From NCBI GenBank assembly GCA_934717185.1, contig CAKUYQ010000006.1:1-64000 (forward strand): a DNA stretch of 64,000 nucleotides, written 5' to 3'. The stretch is from an uncultured Bacteroidales bacterium (lineage in GTDB: Bacteria; Bacteroidota; Bacteroidia; Bacteroidales; UBA932). Positions 7,973 through 17,013 of this stretch are shown here, in pieces. The position numbers and the translations under genes are program-made. Under the pieces are notes generated by a model, which saw only the letters and a list, made by a program, of their open reading frames with translations, did not search any database and was not told the origin of the DNA. Each line of letters starts with the position of its first letter. Positions within the stretch are counted from its first letter, which is position 1.

Positions 7973-8923
7973 TTAAAACCTCTTGGAGATAAGATACTTA
8001 TTTCTGTCCTTACTGTTGCGGCTTACAAGTTCTGCCAAAAACCCGGTAAGGAAAAGCTGCACCCCAATCACAAGGGCAACAAGCGCCAAATAGAATAGCG
8101 GTTGCTCTGTAACAGCCCTATATTTCAAACCGCCCGACTGCGATATTATCTTCTCTATTATAAGGTATATGGTTATGAACATTCCAATAAGGAAAGTAAT
8201 TGTGCCCATAAGTCCAAAGAAGTGCATCGGTTTTTTCCCGAAACTTGCAAGAAACCAAAGGCTGAGCAGATCTAAATATCCGTTTACAAAGCGCTCTAAG
8301 CCAAACTTGCTTTTTCCAAACTTACGTTTGTGATGTTGCACCACCTTCTCCCCTATTTTGCAAAAACCTGCATTTTTGGCCAAATATGGAATATACCTGT
8401 GCATCTCTCCGTAAACCTCAATATTCTTTACCACCTCGTTTCTATAAGCCTTAAGGCCGCAGTTCATATCGTGTAATTTTATCCCCGTAACCTTTCTTGC
8501 AGTAGCATTGTACAATTTGGAAGGAAGGTTTTTCATTAGGGCATTATCGTAACGCTTCTTTTTCCAACCGCTTACAAGATCATATCCATCCTCCTTTATC
8601 ATGCGGTACATCTGCGGAACCTCCTTTGGATCATCCTGAAGGTCTGCATCCATTGTTATAACAACATCCCCCCTTGCTGCTTCGAACCCACAATACAGAG
8701 CTGCCGACTTACCATAGTTACGCCTGAAACAGATCCCGTGTACAGCTTTATCTGAACTGCTCAGCTCCTCAATTACAGACCAACTATTATCTGTACTGCC
8801 ATCATTTACAAAAATCACCTCAAATGACAGTCCTGCAGCATCCAAACTTTCATGAATCCTCTGCAGAAGCTCCTTAAGAGATTCCTCCTCATTATATAAT
8901 GGGACAATTACCGATATATCCAT
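7973..8923 (-). CDS. GT2 family glycosyltransferase, DPM1/GtrB-like
   Basis: A 316-residue family 2 glycosyltransferase. The N-terminal GT-A domain shows ISVIVPLYNEEESL, FVNDGSTDNSW and the metal-binding region TMDADLQDDPKEVPQM. Two C-terminal membrane segments (about 235-260 and 270-300) are typical of enzymes that place a sugar on undecaprenyl phosphate (GtrB, ArnC, DPM1-like). The acceptor is therefore probably a polyprenyl phosphate (inference). It follows the DUF4199 gene by 21 bp, a pairing often seen in Bacteroidota, and precedes the permease. Confidence 0.88.
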   Translation of the reverse strand: MDISVIVPLYNEEESLKELLQRIHESLDAAGLSFEVIFVNDGSTDNSWSVIEELSSSDKAVHGICFRRNYGKSAALYCGFEAARGDVVITMDADLQDDPKEVPQMYRMIKEDGYDLVSGWKKKRYDNALMKNLPSKLYNATARKVTGIKLHDMNCGLKAYRNEVVKNIEVYGEMHRYIPYLAKNAGFCKIGEKVVQHHKRKFGKSKFGLERFVNGYLDLLSLWFLASFGKKPMHFFGLMGTITFLIGMFITIYLIIEKIISQSGGLKYRAVTEQPLFYLALVALVIGVQLFLTGFLAELVSRNSKDRNKYLISKRF

Positions 8924-8944
8924 AGTATACTTCCGTACAGATGA

Positions 8945-9463
8945 TTAAAAACTCTCTCCGTTGTCTGCAAAAGGATCCTTAACCCTTACGGAACTTGCAA
9001 ATATTGCAGAGAAAATCAACCCTATCATAAAATAATAGATAATGCAGGAGAAGAACATTATCACAGAGTAATTATCTAATAGATATTCAAAAGAATCTGT
9101 TGTACCACCATAACGTGATTCAAGCATCCCTCTCATCTCAAGCAGCTGCTGCTCATATATTCCGCTATATATAAACTCTGCTGTGATATATGAGAAGGCC
9201 GCACATACAAATGATGAGAAGAGACAGACAAGCAGTCCATAGCCAAAACACTCGCCATAACGCTTGCAGTTGTTAGCCAAAGCATATCTCTTCATAAGAT
9301 AGTACAGCAGCGTAATGCATCCTGCTATTTTTGCCACATTTAAAATTAGCCCTACATAAAGTAAATTTCTCAACAAAGGACTGATCAACAGCATTGCCAC
9401 AGTTATTGATGAAAGAATCAAGCCATCTACCGAGGCGTATCTGAAAAGGTATTTCTTCTCCAT
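8945..9463 (-). CDS. DUF4199-type membrane protein
   Basis: A 172-residue membrane protein with four hydrophobic segments (roughly 14-30, 36-55, 73-95 and 132-155) and a soluble loop between the third and fourth. Length, topology and its place directly before a GT2 gene fit the DUF4199 family, which has no known function. It is probably the first gene of a DUF4199-GT2-permease transcription unit, given the promoter-like box 27 bp upstream. Confidence 0.7.
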   Translation of the reverse strand: MEKKYLFRYASVDGLILSSITVAMLLISPLLRNLLYVGLILNVAKIAGCITLLYYLMKRYALANNCKRYGECFGYGLLVCLFSSFVCAAFSYITAEFIYSGIYEQQLLEMRGMLESRYGGTTDSFEYLLDNYSVIMFFSCIIYYFMIGLIFSAIFASSVRVKDPFADNGESF

Positions 9464-9489
9464 AGTAAATTTATAAAAATTAACAGGTG

Positions 9490-9497
9490 CAAAATTA
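9490..9497 (-). promoter_or_regulatory. -7 box upstream of the DUF4199 gene
   Basis: TAATTTTG on the minus strand, 27 bp before the start codon. A -33 element is not evident. Confidence 0.4.
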
Positions 9498-9524
9498 CAT
9501 ATAATTAACGTAAACTATAAACTT

Positions 9525-10664
9525 TTATTCTAAGGGGGTAAAGTATCTCATCTTCCCTTCGTTTAAAAGTTGCGGATGAAGTATCATTATATAGTTCTCC
9601 AACAGCAAATGCGGATACAGCGGCATCTCTGCATAATACGGAATCTTACCGGTATTGCACCCGTATATTTTTCTCTCTTTAAAAGACTTGAAATTGGCAC
9701 ACGGAGGGAACTCGTTTTTAAGGTCCTCATAAGTAAGATCCTTTGCGGTATTATACTTTACAAACCATACATCTGCATTTACGCCATGCTCAATAAGAGA
9801 CTCCAAAGATAATGTCAGCCCCCCGGTAGAGCTGTCAGAAGCAAAAACATAATCACCTCCGGCATCTTTATACAGTGTTGAGATATAGCTCCTCCCGCCC
9901 GCAGTATTCCATTGCGAACCATACCACTTCTCACTTATTATAGTTGGTTTTTCCATCTTTTGCGCAGACGTCACCAAATCTTTAAGATAATTATACCTTT
10001 CGCATGTCGCACTAAAAATCGAATCGCCCAACCTCCTCTTGTCAAATAATCTTGAATAAAACTTAATCCATTCTGTCCTGCCAAGCGGATGCGTCTCCAT
10101 ATAATCCGCCCCCTCTATAATAGGCACCCCTATAGTTGCAGCAGCTCCATACGTACCATTTACAAAAGGAGTTGCAATAATAGCCTCAACCCCCTCATTC
10201 AGCATCATCTCCACATTCGGGGTCATGGAACTGCCAAAATCCACAATCTTACCATCCTTCATGGCATTCTTTACCCTCTTTGAATCCATATACTCACCTT
10301 CACATACACCCTTTATAGAGCCAACCTCATCCAAAAGATCCACTATAGAGGCATGAACAGATGAATAAACTGCAATATTTTTAATAGGTATTACAACAAC
10401 CGTTGCATTCTCAATTTTAGGATCAACAGCTCCCTCCTTAAGCAGTACATATCTGTGCAAAACGGCCGCAGTGTCCCACGGATTCCTTATCTCTGCAACC
10501 GTATAATCGTCACCTTCATAAATCTTAAGCTCCTTTGAGTAGAGCATCTCTACCTCAGATAATCCCTTCCCTGTTCCATTGCCACCCCTGCCACCGCAAG
10601 AGGCAATTACAAACAGAACTAACAAGACACAAAAAAAGTGTTTCATATTCATCATTATTTTCAT
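9525..10664 (-). CDS. Siderophore/cobalamin-type ABC binding lipoprotein
   Basis: A 379-residue lipoprotein: the leader ends in VLFVIASC with the lipid-accepting Cys23, followed by a Gly-rich linker. The mature part has the class III periplasmic-binding pattern (BtuF/FhuD/FepB), for example VGSIKGVCEGEYM, DFGSSMTPNVEMMLNEGVEAII and a long connecting helix around residues 200-235. It would capture an iron chelate or cobamide and hand it to a FecCD-type permease, plausibly the one at 6885-7964. Two unrelated genes separate the pair, and no ATPase is present. It lies downstream of the T6SS operon in the same direction with its own -7 box. Confidence 0.85.
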   Translation of the reverse strand: MKIMMNMKHFFCVLLVLFVIASCGGRGGNGTGKGLSEVEMLYSKELKIYEGDDYTVAEIRNPWDTAAVLHRYVLLKEGAVDPKIENATVVVIPIKNIAVYSSVHASIVDLLDEVGSIKGVCEGEYMDSKRVKNAMKDGKIVDFGSSMTPNVEMMLNEGVEAIIATPFVNGTYGAAATIGVPIIEGADYMETHPLGRTEWIKFYSRLFDKRRLGDSIFSATCERYNYLKDLVTSAQKMEKPTIISEKWYGSQWNTAGGRSYISTLYKDAGGDYVFASDSSTGGLTLSLESLIEHGVNADVWFVKYNTAKDLTYEDLKNEFPPCANFKSFKERKIYGCNTGKIPYYAEMPLYPHLLLENYIMILHPQLLNEGKMRYFTPLE

Positions 10665-10693
10665 TTAAAAGATTTTAATTAGCTGCAATACCG

Positions 10694-10701
10694 CAAATAT
10701 A
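10694..10701 (-). promoter_or_regulatory. -7 box of the binding-lipoprotein gene
   Basis: TATATTTG on the minus strand, 30 bp before the start codon and directly after the tssR stop. It gives the transport gene its own start despite the close T6SS operon. Confidence 0.45.
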
Positions 10702-10702
10702 A

Positions 10703-12370
10703 TCAGAAATAGGCATATAACTGACTTTTGCCAAAAAAAGCTCGTGCGGCATCCGGCAGCAGCGTTGAATCTCTCAACCTTTCGCTGTTACCGAGTTCAT
10801 ACATTTTAAACCCTTTCTCTATTGCCCCTTCTATCATCCTTTGCCGTCTGCTTATCTGTTTGAGCACAATCTCTATCCCCCTGTATAATTTGCCTCCCGA
10901 CAAAGTTTTATGCATGCCGGGGTATATTACACCGCCAATGGCAAAGCTATTATATGGAAAATCCAAAAGGTACAGATCATCCTCAAATTCCCTCATTCTG
11001 GATTGCACGTGAAGAAGAGAATCACCACCGGGAACCATATAGAACAACCTGTTATCCAATGCAGCAGCCGTAGACTGTGCTGCATATTTTCTTATGACAT
11101 CAGACGATTGGATAACAAAATTCCTGTTACCACGGCTATTGTTCTCCGCAATCTGGCACGACAATAAAACAATATTATCCCTACCGAATAGTTTATCGGG
11201 AATAGTATCATTAAAAGACTTTGCCGAACTGCCTAAAACAATTACAAGATTAAGTCCCGGCGCAGAAACCGAGCCCAAAAGTCCGCTTTGCAACATATTA
11301 AATATTCCACACACACTAATATCACTTCTCTGCTTCAATTTAACAGCATCTGTATTTAGCCCGTTTTTTGAAAGATGCACGGCAACAGCATCAAAAAACG
11401 CCGTCGAATCTTTTGATTCGCAAATCTTTAGCAATCCTGCACCATTATCATCTACCTCCACCGCCATATAATTTACTATATAATTGCCAAACAAACCCTT
11501 TACCCCACTGCATACGGCCATTTTTGACTCACCAAAGAGTTTTGTCATCTGCGCACGGTTATCGTACCTGTGTTCCAATGCCGGAAGCACAATTACAATG
11601 TTCAACCTCTTGCATACTACAGAATCTGCCCCTTTAAGAGTAAGAAAAGAGCTTGCCGTCCATGGAATCTTTATATTGGCAGAATCTCTCAGAGCAATTC
11701 TCTTTATGGAGTCGTTTACCGGTGGCGAAAGCAATTTATTTGATATCCAGCCTATTTTAACACAACTTAGCCATCGGCCGGAGATGTTCAGGTCTGAATA
11801 TGGGAATGGAACATAGGGAGATTCAGCTACAAGCGAGGCTGAGTCTTTTTCTGAGTGCTTTATTAAGAAGACAGGCTTATAAAGAGGTATTCTGCCATTT
11901 ATCACATTTAAGCCACTTGATTTATAGAGCCATACCGAATCCTTATTTACAAAATATCTTTGAGGGTTACGCAACAGAGAATAATCATTCACTGCCAACA
12001 GGTATCGCTTTTTTATAAGTGATGCAGACTCTATATCTACCATATTACCTCTTTTTATCCACCCTTTGACCTGTTTTTTATCCTTAGCATGCCTTTTAAG
12101 GAGATTCTCTTGAGAATAGTTATACAACCTCACATATTTTCCACGTGAGCCACATACAAAATAGGGTGAGAAAAACCCTGTATATGAGACAATATCACCA
12201 CCTCCAGGTGTTTTGAATGTCTTAAGGCTGTCCTCTACTGCAAACAATACGGTATTTCTCCTCTGCAGAGCAGTTTCGCTATTTAAAACCATCTCTCTTT
12301 TCTGCAAGCATACACCGCAAGAATACAACAACAAGAGAGCAGGCAACAGTAATAAACCTCTTCTTTTCAT
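10703..12370 (-). CDS. tssR: T6SS(iii) protein TssR-like, lipoprotein
   Basis: A 555-residue exported protein at the end of the T6SS operon. Its leader LLLLPALLLLYSC gives a lipobox at Cys18. The first half holds SH3-like segments (YFVCGSRGKYVRLYNYS; DSVWLYKSSGL; WLSCVKIGWISNKLL). The second half, from about residue 245, has a von Willebrand A-like pattern (RLNIVIVLPALEH; GLNLVIVLGSSA; NIVLLSCQIAEN). This domain order matches TssR, which together with TssN, O, P and Q replaces the TssJLM complex in T6SS(iii). It is shorter than TssR proteins I recall from Bacteroides. The gene starts 41 bp after the preceding small membrane gene. Confidence 0.75.
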   Translation of the reverse strand: MKRRGLLLLPALLLLYSCGVCLQKREMVLNSETALQRRNTVLFAVEDSLKTFKTPGGGDIVSYTGFFSPYFVCGSRGKYVRLYNYSQENLLKRHAKDKKQVKGWIKRGNMVDIESASLIKKRYLLAVNDYSLLRNPQRYFVNKDSVWLYKSSGLNVINGRIPLYKPVFLIKHSEKDSASLVAESPYVPFPYSDLNISGRWLSCVKIGWISNKLLSPPVNDSIKRIALRDSANIKIPWTASSFLTLKGADSVVCKRLNIVIVLPALEHRYDNRAQMTKLFGESKMAVCSGVKGLFGNYIVNYMAVEVDDNGAGLLKICESKDSTAFFDAVAVHLSKNGLNTDAVKLKQRSDISVCGIFNMLQSGLLGSVSAPGLNLVIVLGSSAKSFNDTIPDKLFGRDNIVLLSCQIAENNSRGNRNFVIQSSDVIRKYAAQSTAAALDNRLFYMVPGGDSLLHVQSRMREFEDDLYLLDFPYNSFAIGGVIYPGMHKTLSGGKLYRGIEIVLKQISRRQRMIEGAIEKGFKMYELGNSERLRDSTLLPDAARAFFGKSQLYAYF

Positions 12371-12411
12371 TTTCCGTATTTAGTAATCTTAAAAAAATAA
12401 CTTGGTAATCT

Positions 12412-12993
12412 TTAATTGTCTTTTCGGTCTATATGTCCTTCCTCTACCACCATACCAAGGAGCTTTCCGCTCATGTCAAATTCCCCCTGCACACGTACAA
12501 CAACAACAGCATCTCTCATCACACTGAGTCTCTGACAATACCACCCTATCGCCACCTTTCTGCCGGACACGGATATCTCATAATCCTCTCCAACAGAGAG
12601 AAGATGCAATATCTCCTTGGTACATCTGTCGCAATCTGCCCCTGCAACAAGTCTTTTGAACAGAGCTTTAACCTTATCAAGCAGTATTGCAGATCTCTCC
12701 TGTAGCAGCTCCTCCCCAATCTCATCAACCACTCCATCTTCGTTTATCAAACTATCTATCTCTCTATCTCTCCTATTTAACAACAGCTCTGCATAGTCAT
12801 ATCTCTTTACAAGATATGTTGCCTTTTGCTGCAGAGAATCTCTGTAATGACTCTCCAATCTCCTAACCTCCAATGTTGCCGTATTTATTCTTCTTGCGGC
12901 AAACCTTATTGCCTTTACCACTAAAACAGACAGTGTAAGCCCCATAGCAGTACAGATGCCTGCAAACAGAATCACCCCCCTTTTAGCACTCAT
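12412..12993 (-). CDS. T6SS(iii) small membrane subunit, TssO/TssP-like
   Basis: A 193-residue protein with one N-terminal membrane helix (about 7-28), then a long charged helix likely to form a coiled coil (about 35-110: RRINTATLEVRRLESHYRDS onward), then a small C-terminal domain with a CDRC pair near residue 120. A single membrane span plus coiled coil is what is described for the TssO and TssP subunits of T6SS(iii), but I cannot say which. Its ATG overlaps the previous stop by 4 nt, so translation is coupled. Position next to tssR supports a membrane-complex role. Confidence 0.5.
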   Translation of the reverse strand: MSAKRGVILFAGICTAMGLTLSVLVVKAIRFAARRINTATLEVRRLESHYRDSLQQKATYLVKRYDYAELLLNRRDREIDSLINEDGVVDEIGEELLQERSAILLDKVKALFKRLVAGADCDRCTKEILHLLSVGEDYEISVSGRKVAIGWYCQRLSVMRDAVVVVRVQGEFDMSGKLLGMVVEEGHIDRKDN

Positions 12994-13349
12994 ATAGACA
13001 CAATCCTCGTTAAAATCCTCTCCTCCATTTCACACAGAAGAAGATTCTTTCGCCTTATGACATCAACAAATTGGTTTCCATCAAGCAAAATGTTATACCT
13101 CATCCCTTGGAGCACCCGGCCGGTATAAACACCCACAACTTCAAAACACGCCCCTCCCCACATATTGCAAATAGCCTCAATTTGCACGTCCGCCACATCA
13201 AATGCCCTAAAACAGTTGTCATACTCAGCACGTTTCTCCTCCCATGCGGTATTTATTTTTGCAACATTATAATTTACAGCAACTATCATATTAACAGCAA
13301 CAACCGCCAATACCGCAATAGCCGCCAGCAGATACAATACACACTTCAT
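12990..13349 (-). CDS. Small membrane protein of the T6SS operon
   Basis: A 119-residue protein with one strongly hydrophobic N-terminal helix (residues 3-27) and a short soluble domain with three Cys (around 51, 61 and 68, and one near 106). It overlaps both neighbours by 4 nt. Size and topology would fit a TssO-, TssP- or TssQ-type component, but it has no lipobox, unlike TssQ. I do not recognise it by sequence; its role as a T6SS membrane-complex subunit rests on operon position. Confidence 0.5.
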   Translation of the reverse strand: MKCVLYLLAAIAVLAVVAVNMIVAVNYNVAKINTAWEEKRAEYDNCFRAFDVADVQIEAICNMWGGACFEVVGVYTGRVLQGMRYNILLDGNQFVDVIRRKNLLLCEMEERILTRIVSI

Positions 13350-13900
13350 AACACAAAGAAACCTCTTTCCAATACAGCCTTTCCCAATTCCAAATCACGC
13401 CCCAATCCGCTCTTTGCAGCATACGACACCTTAACGTAAATATCTGCAGGTAGCAACATCTCAAGAAGTTCAACAATCTCATCTCCTGCCTCATTACCAT
13501 TCATCTCTCTATATTTAAAATCGTAAGACTCCACTATCCGCAACCTTATACCAAACAAAGTTGCCAATCTATTAAACAGATAATCAAGATCATACCTACC
13601 CGCATACAGTTCCATCATTGTATCATATATCCGGCCGGCATCCACCTCCCCAAAAAGCTTTGTCACATTGCCAAAGATTCTGTTAATGTAGTTCCGTTCC
13701 AACCTGTTCAAAAAAACTTCATTGCATTGCTCCATTCCATCCAAAGCAGCACCAAACCTCCCTATCTCAGCCTCATACCCTTCAACCAGCTTTTTCCACC
13801 TCTCCTCACACGCTTTTATTCTCCGTATCTGCTCAGAAGCCCCTATATCGCTCCTATATGCAGGATACAGCAGGCTCTGCGGTATATTATCCATAATCAT
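13346..13900 (-). CDS. TssG-like baseplate protein (tentative)
   Basis: A 184-residue soluble protein between tssK and the small membrane genes. Its second half reads DYLFNRLATLFGIRLRIVES and then LLPADIYVKVSY, ending LGRDLELGKAVLERGFFVL. This resembles the ordinary end of TssG baseplate proteins, which finish with an LG...LG...WL type pattern. It is much shorter than usual TssG (near 300 residues), lacking most of the N-terminal half. The 4-nt overlaps on both sides show tight coupling with tssK. If not TssG, it is an unrecognised T6SS(iii) subunit. Confidence 0.45.
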   Translation of the reverse strand: MIMDNIPQSLLYPAYRSDIGASEQIRRIKACEERWKKLVEGYEAEIGRFGAALDGMEQCNEVFLNRLERNYINRIFGNVTKLFGEVDAGRIYDTMMELYAGRYDLDYLFNRLATLFGIRLRIVESYDFKYREMNGNEAGDEIVELLEMLLPADIYVKVSYAAKSGLGRDLELGKAVLERGFFVL

Positions 13901-14952
13901 GATATTACTATATTCTCCTTACGTTGTCCTACAAATTCCAATTTTACAAGCTGTTCCATAAACACCATAATATTCCTTACATAATCCTCTATCTTAAAAA
14001 AAGATGAAGCAATATCAAACTGGCTGTAATCCGGGTCAGACACTAATTCAGCCCCCCTCATGAATATTCCGGGAGGAATAAGACACCACTCATTCACATA
14101 TTCCAACAGCTCTCCCCTCTGTTCAGCACTCAAAGATTTCATAAAGCCTGCCATCTCCCCGCTAACGCGCGAAAAGAATAGCCTAACCTCGTATGGTGAT
14201 ATATCGTACATTTTGCTCATAAGGGCAAACCTTCCACCCTCCAATGCAGCAATAAGCAGAGAGACCAATCCAAATATATTGTTGGCCAACGAGTACCCTC
14301 TACCCCTTAAATGAATCTTGCCAATGATTACGGTTGACAGGGCAATAAGTCTGTCAACATGCTTGTGCAGTTGCAGCAACCTCTCACACAATTCTCTGCT
14401 ATATTTCACTTTACAGACCGGAGCAATATAGTTTTTATCTACCACCCAGCTTCCCGACAATTTCCGTATTACACCAACCACGGCAGATTTGCCTCCAACA
14501 CTCTTGATTGATGAAAAAGGGTGCAGCGACACAGAGAGTTTTACCCTGCTCCACGGCACCCTTGGCGGTTGCTCGTCTGTATCTGCCTCTCCAAATTCAG
14601 ATCTTTTGTCGGGATGCAAATTAACCAATACAGCATAGCGCTCATCTGCTTTTGCCAACGGCAACCCTGTAGTGATATAATCAAGCGCCTCACCATGCGG
14701 AATATGAATAACATGCCCCGCCTCTGTAAGATAAGACATAGAGGATACAGACAGATAAAGCTCACCTCCATTAGATTCATAAGCAGTAACCAACTGATCA
14801 TCAACAGGTCTCGCTACAAGCCCGTAACCATTTACCTTTAAGACAGCCGCACCCAATTCCGAAATATATTCAAGGAAGTAGTCCTCTGTCCTAAACAGAT
14901 GCTCTGCACTCAGCATCATTCCATCTTTCCAATTAACCAACCTGTTTTCCAT
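13897..14952 (-). CDS. tssK: T6SS baseplate protein TssK
   Basis: A 351-residue TssK, the trimeric adaptor that joins the baseplate to the membrane complex. The diagnostic N-terminus is present: VNWKDGMMLSAEHLFRTEDY, where most TssK have W.eGM.L...HF. A middle helical region and C-terminal domain follow, ending with VRNIMVFMEQLVKLEF. It is somewhat shorter than the ~440 residues of many TssK. It overlaps tssN by 20 nt and the TssG-like gene by 4 nt. Confidence 0.85.
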   Translation of the reverse strand: MENRLVNWKDGMMLSAEHLFRTEDYFLEYISELGAAVLKVNGYGLVARPVDDQLVTAYESNGGELYLSVSSMSYLTEAGHVIHIPHGEALDYITTGLPLAKADERYAVLVNLHPDKRSEFGEADTDEQPPRVPWSRVKLSVSLHPFSSIKSVGGKSAVVGVIRKLSGSWVVDKNYIAPVCKVKYSRELCERLLQLHKHVDRLIALSTVIIGKIHLRGRGYSLANNIFGLVSLLIAALEGGRFALMSKMYDISPYEVRLFFSRVSGEMAGFMKSLSAEQRGELLEYVNEWCLIPPGIFMRGAELVSDPDYSQFDIASSFFKIEDYVRNIMVFMEQLVKLEFVGQRKENIVIS

Positions 14953-15571
14953 ATATTCTGCTATTGTTCTTTAATTTATTCTCTTTAAACGTTTTATGGG
15001 ACTCTATCATATATTTTACAAGATGAAATCTGTAATGATAGAAGTCTATCTTCTTACTCCGTATCTCAGTTATCTCATCCATAGTGTACGGATACTTTAA
15101 TACATAATCGTAAAGCACTCTGTTCACCCATTGTAAAAACGGCAGGTTTTCACCCGCTTTTGATCTGATTACAATTGTTCTTCCACTATCTAAATGCAAC
15201 TTAAGCCTAACCAACAATCCATACTCGCAGCTATCTGCAGGCAGGTTATCTATATTCACTTTTGAGTGGCCTATAATCACCGTTTTACTCTTTTTGGGTG
15301 GCAGACGTTGCAACTCGTTTTTAAGTTCCATAAAGATATGAGGCAGCAGAAACGGCAATGTGCATAAAAACGGATAGATATGCCTGTCTGCCTTTTCAAT
15401 AACTACCAATATTGCAACAATCATATTAAGCGCAACAACACCAAGTAAAAGCAATATAGCCCTGCGTTTAAATGAACACTTATAACCTACAGCACACAAA
15501 GCTGTTCCTGCAATAAATGCCGCCATATTCATCATATAAAACTTATACATTCCCCACCTCCATAGGCGCAC
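14933..15571 (-). CDS. tssN: T6SS(iii) membrane protein TssN-like
   Basis: A 212-residue protein with three N-terminal membrane segments (about 12-27, 37-58 and 66-82) and a cytoplasmic C-terminal domain (about 90-212). This layout fits TssN, a membrane protein found only in T6SS(iii), though the copy here is short. The frame overlaps the PAAR-like gene by 40 nt from its first ATG; the second ATG (15550, MYKFYMMN) would shorten the overlap to 19 nt and is an equally good start. It overlaps tssK by 20 nt. Confidence 0.6.
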   Translation of the reverse strand: MRLWRWGMYKFYMMNMAAFIAGTALCAVGYKCSFKRRAILLLLGVVALNMIVAILVVIEKADRHIYPFLCTLPFLLPHIFMELKNELQRLPPKKSKTVIIGHSKVNIDNLPADSCEYGLLVRLKLHLDSGRTIVIRSKAGENLPFLQWVNRVLYDYVLKYPYTMDEITEIRSKKIDFYHYRFHLVKYMIESHKTFKENKLKNNSRIYGKQVG

Positions 15572-15864
15572 ACTCCCTTACACCTGTCTGTCAACGGTTT
15601 ACAAACATTATTTACCTTAAATCTGCCACTGCCTCCCCTCCACTTTATAATCATAGGTACACACGGTTTTGGGGCGGAGGGGACAATGCGGCACAGGCCA
15701 AACCCTCCGGGGCGGAAAGGATCTCCCAATTCAATGTCTAAAATCACCTTAATATCATCTGAATAGAGAATATCATTATGTTTTGATACTGTCTCTACAG
15801 GTATAGTTCCCATTTTGCAGAGAGCCTTGTCACCCTCTGTTATAACCCTTTCATCTCTAATCAT
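15532..15864 (-). CDS. PAAR-like spike-tip protein, DUF4280
   Basis: A 110-residue protein with the DUF4280/PAAR-like signature: EGDKALCKMGTIPV at the start, DPFRPGGFGLCRIVPSAP and KPCVPMIIKW in the middle, and CKPLTDRCKGVCAYGGGECI near the end. Such proteins cap the VgrG trimer and sharpen the puncturing tip; the Cys/His content is consistent with metal binding at the cone tip. It has no extra domain, so it is a plain spike rather than a fused effector. It starts 1 bp after the DUF2931 gene, within the VgrG-effector block. Confidence 0.8.
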   Translation of the reverse strand: MIRDERVITEGDKALCKMGTIPVETVSKHNDILYSDDIKVILDIELGDPFRPGGFGLCRIVPSAPKPCVPMIIKWRGGSGRFKVNNVCKPLTDRCKGVCAYGGGECISFI

Positions 15865-15865
15865 A

Positions 15866-17011
15866 TTAGCAATTCCCTCCCTTTAATACTGTTCTACCAT
15901 CTTTATATTCGGCAACCCTGTATCTTAATCTCTCAATATTGCAGCAGCCGTTTTCATTTGCAAGTTGTGCAGTAACAGCCCATTTAACAGAATCAAAGTT
16001 CAAATGCAGCGTATTGTTATGGCTATGACTATTATTATTGCCGTGACTTTGGATTTGACCTTGGCTGCTATCGTCTGCCAAAGAAAATGCCGTTGCCAAC
16101 TCCCTTATATCAAAGTATATATCACACAACACGGATCTGTCTGCCAACTCATACTCAAATGACAAAGACTTTATTATGCCATAGTTGTCATACGGAATAA
16201 CGTTTCCTTTATATTTGGAAAACTCCCCGTTTGAAAATTCCACAGAGAGAACCATCTCATCCAAGCCTCCCACAGAAAGGCTGTCTTCGTACATCTTAAA
16301 TTCTATCGCCACCACATACATATACCTTTTAAAATATAGTTCAATCAAAGGGTAATCTACCCCATTTTTAATAAGATTTTCCACCCATGCAGCCTTGGTA
16401 TCATCTTTAAAATCTAAGTGACTGCCAGCATCATCCATGTCTACAGCGCATTCATCATTATCACCACCATCGTCATTATCATCATTATTACTGTCGTTAC
16501 ATTCGTCCCCTCGTATAAAAGCCTCTGCAAACTCCTCATAATCTTCAAATCCCGAATCCTTTGCAAAAACAGATACCGGCAGATCCGCATCTTTGGCATT
16601 ATACATTTCTACAAGTCTCATCCTCTCATCTCCGCTCAAATAAAAAGCAATCCTGCCACCCGGAAAAAGAGCTATATCAAAGTGAGAATAGTACCCCTTT
16701 GAACCGTTTACGAGCCTGTAACCGTCATTTAACAGTCTTGCAATATGTTTTTCATTCAACCAGCATTCTGCATAAAATGCCCTTTTTTCTGTAAAAGAGA
16801 ACCATGCTATCTCTACAGCAGATGGCAGTACCTTTCTTGCAGTAGAGGTTTGAATAGCAGAGACCCCTATACCAGCATTAAGGAAAACCAAACTATTCAT
16901 AAGTTGATCATCACCACTACTTTGCCGTACTATTGCACCGCCTATGCTTACAGGATAGAGTTCCGGAGCGCTTATTCTTGGTACTACCCCATATCCACTA
17001 CAATTGTCCAT
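15866..17011 (-). CDS. DUF2931 protein, probable lipase immunity
   Basis: A 381-residue protein whose first third matches DUF2931 (PSAVEIAWFSFTEKRAFYAE; FDIALFPGGRIAFYLSG). DUF2931 genes are often found beside DUF2235 lipase genes, so immunity to the neighbouring Tle is the best guess (inference). Two low-complexity inserts stand out: an Asp/Asn-rich stretch at residues 169-200 and a His/Asn/Ser stretch at 313-336. There is no signal peptide or lipobox, although a Tle immunity protein would be expected in the periplasm; either the start is wrong, or the protein acts in the cytoplasm, for example as a chaperone/adaptor. It starts 2 bp after the lipase gene. Confidence 0.7.
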   Translation of the reverse strand: MDNCSGYGVVPRISAPELYPVSIGGAIVRQSSGDDQLMNSLVFLNAGIGVSAIQTSTARKVLPSAVEIAWFSFTEKRAFYAECWLNEKHIARLLNDGYRLVNGSKGYYSHFDIALFPGGRIAFYLSGDERMRLVEMYNAKDADLPVSVFAKDSGFEDYEEFAEAFIRGDECNDSNNDDNDDGGDNDECAVDMDDAGSHLDFKDDTKAAWVENLIKNGVDYPLIELYFKRYMYVVAIEFKMYEDSLSVGGLDEMVLSVEFSNGEFSKYKGNVIPYDNYGIIKSLSFEYELADRSVLCDIYFDIRELATAFSLADDSSQGQIQSHGNNNSHSHNNTLHLNFDSVKWAVTAQLANENGCCNIERLRYRVAEYKDGRTVLKGGNC

Positions 17012-17013
17012 AT

